Shown here: positions 54,842 to 64,000 of the stretch, piece by piece
Numbering within the stretch: the first letter of the stretch is position 1
How the letters are laid out: every line of letters begins with the position of its first letter
DNA from: Oscheius onirici
Taxonomy: Eukaryota > Nematoda > Chromadorea > Rhabditida > Rhabditidae
Reading direction: 5' to 3'
Length of the DNA stretch: 64,000 nt
NCBI GenBank assembly: GCA_932521025.1
Contig: OW051470.1
Location: forward strand, 3,582,501-3,646,500
Made by a program: the position numbers and the translations under genes
Notes under the pieces: generated by a model
The model's input: the letters and a program-made list of their open reading frames with translations, nothing else
The model's database searches: none
What the model was told of the DNA's origin: nothing

Positions 54842-57800
54842 ATGTCTACCTCCGCTCAACAAGCGAGACAGCGTAACGACGTGAGAAGTGCTCCTGGTAC
54901 GAGCTGGGCTCCGAGGTAAGCTTTTGGTACTGCAGCAGGCACCTAGTTCGCTAAGTTTTACACTGAAACAGTGTGTACCGTAATAATACCCAAATGGATC
55001 AGGCTCTTTGAATTAAAACTAACGTAGACTCATACTGCAGTACAACCTTTTTCTGTCTTTGACAATTTTCCTTGATTTCAGAACAATTGTGAACACTGCT
55101 CTACATGTTCAGCCCAGAAGAAAGAACCCCAGAAATGGTCAAGGAGGATGGAGAAATGATGCAAAGGAAAACGGCAACAATCAAGAGAAAGATGTACAAA
55201 ATGCCGGAACTCAGCCTGCTAAGCGAACACAACACATTCAAAGACAGGCGAATGGAAACTTTTCGAACCCTCGAGCAAAAGAAAACATTTCTGGTAAATC
55301 TTGGAGAAACGAAAGACAAGGGACTAGTCGACAGCCGTCGAGAACACAAAGACAATGGAATGGCTCGGAAGGAAGACGAGATTATGGCCAAAATAACGTC
55401 CAGAGGAACACCAAAAATGGGGAAGCGAACAAGCCAGTTCACTGGGGAGGGAGACAACACGAGGTAAAAAAGGATGTGAACGTTTCTCCACAATTGACGA
55501 AAAAACAAAAGCCTAAGTGAGTTTTTGCTCTCAGTCAAACTGTTGCTCCTTTTTAGACAACCCAAGTTTATCTGTCCCAAACTGGTAGAAATAGAACACG
55601 TGAAGTCGGATGAAGAATGGAAGATGCTCGACTCTTTGATCCAGTCGATCTATGGTGAGTTCAGACTTCCAAGATGACTTTGTTCAGAGAGCCACCGACT
55701 GACGGATGAGAGAGCCGAGAAGGCCAAAGAACTGATCGACGATCTTCGGAACAACATACAGAAACAGATTCCCGGAGCCAGGCTTGATGTTTTCGGTTCC
55801 ATTGTAAATGGCTCCGGAACTGTCGTTTGCGACGTTGACATGTGTTTCAGATTCGAAGACGAACAGCCAGCGGTTTGTTCAGAATTCTTCTGAAATTATA
55901 ATATCTCTTCCAGGACAAGACTCCAATGGATGTGATCCGCGATCTGGCGAAAATCTTGAAGAAGGCCTACAAAGGAACCGGAAGAGTCGGCAGTCGTTTT
56001 CTGCCTATAGAAGCACGAATTCCGATTCTCAAGATGAATGTGGACGGATTCGATGCAGAGTATGTTCATTTTTGTGCTGTCTAAAGATTTTTTATAGTAT
56101 ATCGTACTATAACGAGATGGCTTTGAAGAACACAGTTCTGTTGAAAAGATACTGTGAATGGTCCCCCGAACGATTACCACAGCTGATTCTCTGGATCAAG
56201 AAGGTGAGTCGAGAAGAAGAGCCCGTCCAAGTCTTCTTTCAGTGGGCCAAAGACTGTGATGTCAACTGTTCCTCTTCTGGAACTCTCAGCTCGTATGCTC
56301 TGACTCTGATGCTGATCCATTATCTCCAACAGTGTTCTCCTCCTGTCCTTCCTCATTGGAACATGACTGACGAAGAACTCGTCGAAGGATACGACTTCTC
56401 TTCGAACGATGTCAATGTAAGCATCTTTTTGATATATTTACTGAGTCTTTCAGCCCAATTGGTCGGAAAACACTCAATCTGTCGGTCAACTATTTGTCGG
56501 CTTCCTCGACTATTATTCCCGTTTCAACTACGCAAAACTGATCTCGATTCTTCGGAAAGAGTTGATAGACAAGAAATTGAAAGCATTCAATCCGGACAAA
56601 GTCAGATCTATTTCCATTGAGGATCCCTACATCGACGATTTCAATCCCGGATACACGGTCAAGGACTACAGTGAGTAATTTTCAGCTTTTCATGAATCTT
56701 CCTTTCCAGAATTCATAAAGGTTCTGGCAGTTTTCCGTTGCTCGAGAGAAGTATTTGCCGGGAAATTTGAAGAAGTTCTCTGGAACGTGAGTTCGAATCT
56801 GATCTGAAAATTGGTGCTTCTTTCAGAAAGAGACTCAGGAACGCTGTATGCAGTTCTACGAAGAGGTGGACGAGTACGAACAGGCTCAGATCGATGGCCA
56901 GATAGTTATTGATGACAAACTGGAGAAGAAGGTAGCATTTTTCAATGGGAAATATGAAGAGTTGCTTTAGAAGCTGCATCAGTCGATCAAGATCTTCAAG
57001 GCGATGGTGGAATGTCGAGGAGAAGGAAATCTCAAACTCTTGAAGGAGGCTTACAAGAAGGCCAACAAGTCTGTTCTTTTAGAAGATTTGGCCTTTTTCC
57101 ATGACAAAGATTCTCTCGAAGCTTTTTTGACTCATCCTTTCTTGGAAAAGCATGTCGTGAGTCATTCGTTTATCAAAACAACAAGATTGTCTATCAGAAC
57201 ATCTCCGAGGGCTGCTACTTCAAGATAAAAGAAGAAGCGATGGAATTGCTCATTCCCCTTATCGTAAGTCACATACACTCCTTCGTCTACCACTTCCAGG
57301 AAAGCCATACTGGGTTCAGCAATACAGACCAGAACCTGACGGCCGGAGCACGTCGATTCATCAAAGTCCTCCAGTCGCATGATCGTTACGGCGTCAAACA
57401 TGACCAATTCGAGAGCATGTATCTTGCAATTCACGGGGTAAAATTTGACAACGAGGAAAAAGAGCGTAATTTTGGAACAGCCGATATTGACAAGGTAGTC
57501 AAGCTGATCGAGAAGTACGGGGTGAGTTGGATTCTCTCGGAAACAATCAGATTCATTTCAGGTGGACAGTAGAGTGACAAAGGCCGGTATGTTCCTGTAC
57601 CGACTTGAAAATTTGGTCGAAAGCGGGAAGAACGCCCAAGAATTGGTAAGTTTGAATTATTTGAAATATATACAGACGGTTCAGACGAGGATCATTCAGA
57701 GTCTACAGTTGAAGGATTCGAATAATGGGGAAAGAGCAGAAAGTCCCGAGACTCCGAAGGAAGATCAGCCTTTGGTCAGTTGTCATTCACATTAATCAAA

Positions 57801-58162
57801 CTTAGTATTTTTCAGTTGCCGGAAGGAGTCAGACGCTTCAAACATGTTCTGTCTCAGTCAATGAAGCCAATGGACTCGTACATTTTTAAAAAAACGTATA
57901 AATTCGCCTACGATACCAATTTGAATCAAGAGGAGCGAATCAGACAATTCGGAGTCAGTACGATGCGTCAAATTTCCGAAAAGATAAAAGATCACGGGGT
58001 TCGTTGATTTGTTTGCACTTTTATAAAAGAGTTTAGGTTAAAGTAGAGAAGATAGGAAAGGACTATAAGTACACTTTGGTGGAAGAAGTAAAGGAACGAG
58101 AGAAGCCAAAGATCGACAAAATCCCAATGACTGCGGACGTTCATCCGTTCTTCAGAACCTGA
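54842..58162 (+). CDS. Terminal nucleotidyltransferase (TUT / non-canonical poly(A) polymerase) with repeated LOTUS-like C-terminal modules
   Basis: The start is MSTSAQQARQRNDVRSAPGT. Residues about 25-170 are an Arg/Asn/Gln-rich, probably disordered and RNA-binding, segment. The catalytic core follows: LDVFGSIVNGSGTVVCDVDM (GS...DxD metal site), a third acidic residue in FDADISYYNEM, LKNTVLLKRYCEW and LILWIKKWAKD. Then comes the PAP/OAS1-type nucleotide-recognition part: SSGTLSSYALTLMLIHYLQQ, ENTQSVGQLFVGFLDYYSRF and RSISIEDPYIDDFNPG. So the enzyme should be active in adding U or A to RNA 3' ends. After a linker come at least two related modules, RRFIKVLQSHDRYGVKHDQF and RRFKHVLSQSMKPMDSYIFK, each ending I.KYG / IKDHG. 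A third, weaker module precedes them. The protein ends TADVHPFFRT. Many short introns; details after 56.4 kb are less certain. Confidence 0.82.
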
Positions 58163-58482
58163 GTCTCAATTTACAAAGTGATATTGTTCTCTCAAAACAA
58201 GAGCTGTGGCACATTTGAAATGAAAAGGTTTCTTGTGGGATGTTTGTTGCTATAATGTTCTATTGAAATCTGGAGAAATGGTTCAGTATTTGCTGCGTGA
58301 AATCTTCCTTCATTTGTTGATGATCACTCACCATCTTTATTGATTTCGATTAGTCTGACAGATTGTTTGCCTCGGAACGTCTCCCTCGTCGCAGCTGACC
58401 TTCGCTTGACCATTGGCGTTCGCATGCAAACTTTATTGATCAAATCAGTCGACATACTCTTCCAATTTTCTATCAAATACTG

Positions 58483-59755
58483 ATGTCTGCTCTTTCAAAA
58501 ATCATTTACGGGAAAAAGAAGACGGGTAAGAATGTTAGTGCATACTTTCCAAATTCTTTTTCCAGACAAACCTTCCTCGATTCTCGGTCACAATCCGCAA
58601 CTTCCATGTATCAATATCGACGATGTTTTAGAAATCCAGGTTCTAGGCCAGGGAGCACAAGGGATAGTCTACAAAGCTCACACCAAAATGATCGGGTACT
58701 TTTCCCTGAAATGTATAGTTTTTCCTTCCAGAACCTGTGCTTTCAAACAGTTCAAGTCGGAATATCCAGTGGAATATTTTGGACAAGGTCAATATACGAA
58801 TACCTCGGTCGGTCAAGCTAGTCATGGAACGGTCGATCTTGTGAGAGAGCTCAAGTACAGTTCTGAGGTTATTTTGTTGCTATTCTCCTAGAAAACAAGG
58901 ATTCAGGTCGATAACCATCCTAATATTGTGACATTTTACTCTTACGCGACCGTTTTCGGAATGGACAAAGACAATAATCCTTGTCCCAAAGCACATAAGG
59001 GTATTCTGATGGAGTACATGCCGGGCGGATCTCTCAGTCAATGTGAGTTCTCTCCTTTCTGAAATCTATCTGATTTAGACTTGGACGGAGGAGAAAAGAG
59101 TCATCTCCAGGAAATAGTCTTTACAACTGATCGAGTCCACTCGTGGGCCCTTCAAATAGCCAGAGCTCTGGCGTTCTGCCATAACGTCCATCAGATCATT
59201 CATAGAGACGTCAAACCGTCCAAGTTGGTTTTTTAAACATGCTCTGAAGAATGAGGTTTCAGCATACTGTTAACCGAGGATTTCAATACGGTCAAGTTGA
59301 CCGATTTCGGTATAGCGAGAGACAACTCTGGAGTCAAATCTGTCGGGTAATAGACTTTTCTTGCGTTTCGAAATATAATTTCTAGGAAAGGAACGCCTCA
59401 GTTCCAAGCACCTGAAACATACGCTCATTCTGACTACGATTTCAAAGCCGATGTGTGGAGTTACGGTCTACTTCTCTATACAATGACCGTGAGAAGGCAC
59501 ACTCTTTTTTAAACTTTCTAATTCAAAAGACACAGACGACCATTCGACGCGGAGATTCAGGCGATAAAGGGAAATCAGCCATTGTTTTATAATCACTTGT
59601 CTGATGATCGGAAGAGACCGACACTGTCGGACGAGTCCATGTTCAAAGAACTGAACGGAATTATCAAAAGATGTTGGAAGTATGAAGCCAAGGAGCGACC
59701 AACTATGCACCAGATTGTCTGTCAACTGGATAAGAGTCCTGTTCCTAAGAAATGA
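58483..59755 (+). CDS. Protein kinase, tyrosine-kinase-like/MAP3K type
   Basis: It starts MSALSKIIYGKKKT. The kinase domain begins after about 35 residues: VLGQGAQGIVYKA is the Gly-rich loop and CAFKQFK supplies the ATP-binding Lys. LVRELK carries the alphaC Glu, and HPNIVTFYSY, GILMEYMPGGSLSQYL and WALQIARALAFCHNVHQI follow. The catalytic loop IHRDVKPSNILL, the DFG of KLTDFGIARD, the activation-segment end KGTPQFQAPE, ADVWSYGLLLYTM and RCWKYEAKERPTMHQIV complete all subdomains. The HRDVKPSN loop marks Ser/Thr specificity and the overall style is MLK/RIPK/TAK-like. An insertion of about 30 residues before alphaC (EYFGQGQYTNTSVGQASHGT) is unusual. The C-terminus stops just after the domain, so it is nearly a bare kinase. 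Intron positions were checked at HRDVKPSN only. Confidence 0.88.
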
Positions 59756-60221
59756 ACCATATTGACTCTTATTTTTGAAGCTGTACCATTTTCTTCAACA
59801 GGAAGTTATTGTCTTTGTCCCCGAACCTTTCAGCTTATTGGAGATTTTTTATCGCCTCCAGGTACTCTAACAATTACTTTTTAGCGCTTTTTCTAACGAT
59901 CAACACTCTTCTCCTATTACAGTAACGCTTTCTAGTATCAGTAAGAGAGTTCAGGTAGAAAAGCTACTCAAAAAACTGTTTGTTGATTCCATTTTGCATC
60001 ATAGCATCATAACTTGACCAAGAAATCAGATCAATTCTATCTAGCGAGAAGATAGTAAATGTTTCGGTAAGTTTGTGCACCACCCGGTGCTGCCAATACA
60101 AGAACCAAAACTGTTCCTAAATATATTTGTCTACAGCATATTTTCATTACAGCAGCTTCTTCTGAATTTTGAGCAGCTGTATACGAAGACATAAGTTACG
60201 GACCCATATGCACATTTTCTC
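59756..60221. other. Intergenic
   Basis: No gene, RNA or repeat is recognised between the kinase stop and the R1 element. Confidence 0.4.
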
Positions 60222-60957
60222 AGATCCACTTTAAATTGCTCCCAGGTCTGTGTGTGTGTTAGTGTGTCTGTCGGAAGCTTTAATTGACAATCAAAATGGA
60301 GCAATTTGTGCGCACAATTAGAGGGAAAGGAGTTAGTGTAACAAGTTTAGACAAGTCAATTTGCAAGTGCGTGGACTTTGATTATTTTTGACTGGGGATA
60401 GTTTCCAGACAGTAGAGAATCAAGTGCGGGTTCGGAAAACGGGAAAGCGTTCAAGGGGGTCTCTACTATTATTTTAGCTCCAACGAGGTGATATCACAAT
60501 TGGAGAACTGGGATAGAGGAGAATAGGAGCACGGACAGGGATACGAGAAAGAGGGACAGATAAACAGAGGGACAGAGTTACATACATAGGTACAGATCTG
60601 TCTCTGTATCTTCAGACCTTGCACATTATCTTTTTGCTTCGGTACAGTATTTAAGCTACTCTTATCTATTAATTGATCTGGAGAGGGATAAATAGCAAAC
60701 TGTTAACTGCTATCTGTTTTGAAAAGGACAAAACTAAGTCGCTTAGTCCCGGAGGGGCGTAGCACAACTTGTTTTCTGAAAACAAGGTTTGCAACGCCCT
60801 TCCAGGGCTAAAATTACCTGCTTTCCTCCTTTTTTCCTTGGTCTGAACCACTTGAAAACCTTCTGTATGGGCACTACCAAAATCAGAAGCAGTTTTCGCA
60901 CTTGTCTCCCAATAGTGACTTGTCTAAACTTGTTACACTAACTCCTTTCCCCTTTTT
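60222..60957 (-). mobile_element. R1 foldback-type element, second near full-length copy
   Basis: It begins CAGATCCACTTTAAATTGC and carries the same blocks as 25266-26066 in opposite overall order. It includes a minus-strand 60-codon frame (60669-60851) identical in translation to 25460-25642, and ends in GTTACACTAACTCCTTTCC. The outer end is truncated at TTTTTTGTTC. Such identity between copies 35 kb apart suggests recent spread or gene conversion. Confidence 0.8.
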
Positions 60958-61061
60958 TGTTCTGAGAAAATTCACATTGTGTGCTGAATAACCTTGGTGA
61001 AGCACTATAGTGGTTTGCAATATTGAAGCGTTTCCCCTACCAATATCTTTAATATTAAAGT

Positions 61062-61597
61062 GCAATGGTGTCTGTGGCTGACTCTGACTGTTTGTTAGGT
61101 TTTTTGTCCGAGGCCACGAAATTTTGGTGTATTGTTAAGAGTCGCCGCTGTTACCCAGATGACCCGGGTTCGATTCCTCTCCTCGCCAAATATTTTTGCT
61201 AAAATGTTTTGAGTAGGAGATGGAGCCAGGCTAACCGGTAGGGGATAAGAAGGGACCGGTTGATCTGTATAAGATCAGAGAGGGATCGGATAGCTAGAAA
61301 ATATGAAAATTCGTATCGGTTCTTTTGGAGGGAATGAGACCGCTGGGAAAAAAAAAGAAGAAGACGGGTCCGGTTGATTGGGGAAGGGAGAAGAAGGGTT
61401 AAGAAGGGGGCGGGTGTCTGGGAAAGGGATAGAAGGGATCGGACCAGGTCGGTTGATTAGAAAGGGATCAACAGAGATCGGTTGACCGGGGAAGGGATCA
61501 AAAGGGATCAGAAGAGATCGGTTGACTGGGGAAAGGTCAAAAGTTAAGAAGAAAACACAAGTAGAAAAGCGGCCGACAGGCGGCGAAGCCGGCTGGT
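61062..61597 (+). repeat. SINE-like repeat family R2, long copy
   Basis: It opens GCAATGGTGTCTGTGGC, contains the pol III B box GGGTTCGATTCC preceded by AGTCGCCGCTGTTACCC, and continues with several near-tandem GGGATC...GATCGGTTGA units before GGCGAAGCCGGCTGG. It is homologous to 19497-19857, which has a mutated B box and fewer tandem units. Confidence 0.75.
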
Positions 61598-62290
61598 GTT
61601 TGAATTAAAAGGACAAAGATACGCATAAGAACTTTTGCACACTTTACAAAGCCAAATTGCGATGAAGATTGTGATGAAGAGGATGACGACGGTCAAGACA
61701 CTGGGAAGAACAACTAGCAGATAGTCTAAAGTTTTGTCTCCAGTCTCAGTTTCATCTCGGATGACATACCAAATTCGACATTGTCCAGAGTCTTTCCTGT
61801 AGTGTTGGTGCCGCTGAGTTCAATCATAAATTTCTTTTTGTGTTTTGCTTCGTTAGTAGGTGATGAGATCATTGAACTGCTTCTCGGACATTCGATACTT
61901 TCCGTTGACCATGATGACGACGAACCGAGTCCTGTCTCCTCGTGTCCCGTTCTCCCAGACAAAGTCGACCTTCCTCAAATGTATTTGCTTCAGTTCCAAG
62001 TTGTTTACGATCACGATCGAGGGCCATTTGTCCGAATGTCCTACCGAGTTCAGACTTGTCAGGTTAATCTCCATCAGATGGGTATTTCGGATGACAATTC
62101 GGCCTGTCACTGTCGTCAGCTGGTCAAGACGTCTGACACTCTTCACATCCTCCAGAATTCCTTTAATGACTGTACATATTTCTTTCCATTTTCGAACAGG
62201 TTGGAAGACTTTGAAAAGAGAACAGATAGATCTACCTGATTCACTACCAGAAGTAGCCAAGACGAGAACAATCCAAACGATCCGACTCAT
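61544..62290 (-). CDS. Receptor-L-domain single-pass membrane protein
   Basis: On the minus strand MSRIVWIVLVLATSGSESG is a signal peptide. CTVIKGILEDVKSVRRLDQL, then TTVTGRIVIRNTHLMEINL and WPSIVIVNNLELKQI form the right-handed solenoid pattern of an insulin/EGF-receptor L domain. This is an expanded ectodomain family in nematodes (irld genes). About 60 codons on, WYVIRDETETGDKTLDYLL leads into the transmembrane helix VVLPSVLTVVILFITIFIAI followed by WLCKVCKSS. The join between the L domain (which meets a stop after NDLITY) and the membrane segment needs an intron that I could not place. The short cytoplasmic tail appears to run into the R2 repeat and stops at 61544. Confidence 0.6.
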
Positions 62291-62299
62291 TTCGATAGC

Positions 62300-64000
62300 T
62301 GTCGCGAAGCAAACTGTCCGAGAAAAAGAGTTCTATCCTGTCAAGAATCATCTTTTACTTCTGACAGTTCTCTACTCTAGTCACCACACTCCAATTGACT
62401 GGGTACGAAGAAGAACTCTGCTGACAACTGTTTTTGACAAAATATCTGGTGTAACCAACTGGAAAACGGTCACACTTCCCCGTTTAATCAGCCTCGTTGT
62501 AAAGTCAAAAAACAGCACTGATAGTATTTGCTTGTGTGCCATCAATCTATCTTTTTTCGTCCCGGTCTCATTAACCTTGAAATGGTCTCGTGAACGAAAT
62601 CGATTCGTTCGAGAAATACTTCTGGAATACGTAACAAGAATGGTCTGAAATAATAAAAAAAACAGTGTTAGAAGCATAATTCCGTTCGAAGAAGTACACC
62701 CGGTGAAAAGTAGTCTTTTTTCACCAAAGGTTTCTTCATCGAAGAGTCAAGCTAGAGTTAAAGGGAGAGTGTTTGTGAACAACAGAGCCATCCCAATTCG
62801 CAGCAGTGTCATACCTCAACTCAATACAGGGTATAGACAAAGCCGAATCGGAAGGGGTCGGGTTCTTTGGGGACAAGAGTTCCTTTGATCCATCCCAATT
62901 CGCAGCAGTGTCATACCGCTCAGAGAATGGGTACGGACACTGGCGGACTGGAAGGGAGCCAAGGTCTTGACTGTAACAGAGGCGGTGCTTCAACAAGGTC
63001 ACTTTCCTTCCAAAGAAGTTCACCCGGTGAAACGCAAAGACATTTTCACTCCGAGCAGGCTTCCAAGGAAGGTCGGCTGTTGTTCGATCGATTTTTACAG
63101 CGAAAGGGCCATGACCGCCCCCGTGGATCACACCCGTCTTAGAAGCAGTTTCTAGCTCGAAGAACAGTGAATCCAAGGAGACGGAACGGAGCCGTCAAGA
63201 CGAGAGACGACACTGATCTCCTAGCAGTCCGCCAAAGAAGTATACCCGGTGAAAGATGAGGACAGTTCCAAACGAGTCGACTTCTTCGAGGGACTGAAAG
63301 ATCAAGCTGTACCTCATCCTCATAATTGAGACTCCTTATATAGGAAAGTAGGCGGAGTCGACGCGAAGATCCGAGGGCACAGGTTGGATGGAGAGACAAA
63401 GGACCCGCGTGAAAATCGATACGACAATTTGATAAGGGTCGAGATTCAAAGTTGATTTCGATGGGAAAAAACCAATTGTAATTAAGATTTTGATCTTTGA
63501 TCCAGGTTAATGAGTTGAGTAGTTCTGTCTGAAAACTCACAACATGGAAGAAAGTGTTTTGTCCGGCGGAGTTCAAGAGGAAGAGTGTTTAAATGACCGG
63601 CGGCAGCGAACAGCCAGCCGGCTGGCGTCAGTTGTTTCCACCCAGGACCCGGGGAACTTTCGAATTTCTGGTGGAAACTCTCATTTCCGTTAGTCTGGAA
63701 TAAGGGTCCTTTTTGAGGAGGAACTGACAATATGGGAATTGGAAAAGAGTTTGAGCCATCACATAGGTTCAAGGCAAACAGGCTTGAGTGATATTGCTAT
63801 GTGTCCTTTCCATTGAAGAGGCATCTAAACACATCTTTCTAGAACTGTACTATTTGTTCAAAAAAATGGAGAGCTCCACCGTAACCCATTTAGTTTGCCC
63901 CGAGACCATTATCACATGGAAGCGTCAGTTCGCTGCGCAATTCAAATGTTGGAACAAAATTACTTTCGTTCTGGGTGACACGTTTTTGAGAAAACTACGC
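62300..64000. other. Unassigned region with local repeats
   Basis: No gene can be named. A minus-strand frame at 62381-62677 begins with a signal-like MLLTLFFLLFQTILVTYS but has no recognised domain. Minus-strand frames at 62736-63176 and 63139-63576 cover the repeats listed next. The last 400 bases show nothing recognisable. A plus-strand gene may begin near 63866 (an ATG followed by GAGAGCTCCACCGTAACCC), but the window ends. Confidence 0.35.
62682..63260 (-). repeat. Interspersed short direct repeats (ACCCGGTGAAA and CCCAATTCGCAGCAG)
   Basis: The motif GAAGT(A/T)(C/T)ACCCGGTGAAA occurs at about 62691, 63016 and 63239. A 25-base unit containing CCCAATTCGCAGCAGTGTC occurs at about 62792 and 62890. 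On the minus strand these encode FHRV(N/Y)FF and RYDTAANWDGS twice. The spacing is irregular, so it is not a simple tandem array. Confidence 0.7.

Overview
The window is nuclear DNA of a free-living, Rhabditis-type nematode that is probably not C. elegans itself. The evidence is the gene content: a transthyretin-like (TTL) secreted protein, an ABU/PQN-type Cys/Gln-rich cuticle protein, SRE-like chemoreceptors, and orthologues of ogt-1, unc-11/AP180, CLCC1, TMEM144, TMEM177, ZCCHC8 and NOVA. Genes are split by very short introns, mostly 35-50 bases, with GT-AG ends and (T)TTCAG/TTTAG acceptors. I rebuilt several complete gene models by hand; they keep frame through every junction.

Layout. 1-2.9 kb: the 3' end of O-GlcNAc transferase and a convergent CLCC1-like ER channel gene. 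2.9-13.1 kb: a transposon graveyard. It holds a TTAA-flanked foldback element split by an RTE-like LINE, a Merlin DNA transposon with an 8-bp target duplication, a TA-flanked MITE, and a long palindromic unit that carries a pogo/Tigger-like and two hAT elements. 13.7-16.0 kb: two convergent SRE-like receptors. 17.1-19.4 kb: a kinesin-12-like motor. 19.5-21.8 kb: repeats. 21.9-31.2 kb: AP180, then a large membrane adenylyl cyclase relative whose catalytic residues are largely lost and whose biggest intron is packed with dispersed repeats. 31.3-45.4 kb: TMEM144, a small unknown gene, an inverted pair of tRNA-like repeats, an unknown basic protein, the ABU/PQN-like gene, two tandem TMEM177 paralogues, ZCCHC8, an unknown gene and a NOVA-like KH protein. 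45.8-50.9 kb: a coiled-coil gene, then a gene-poor stretch. 50.9-59.8 kb: a secreted protein with about twelve EF-hands, a Thr-rich protein, a TTL protein, a terminal nucleotidyltransferase with an unusual repeated C-terminal region, and a protein kinase. 60.2-64 kb: repeats, a receptor-L-domain membrane protein and an unexplained repeat-rich region.

No operon or shared pathway links the genes. They are a housekeeping and accessory mix (membrane traffic, spindle motor, RNA processing, signalling, mitochondrial assembly, cuticle), interrupted by mobile DNA. Most notable are the nested transposons with readable target-site duplications, the apparent pseudo-adenylyl cyclase, the nucleotidyltransferase with LOTUS-like repeats, and the KH2-defective NOVA homologue.
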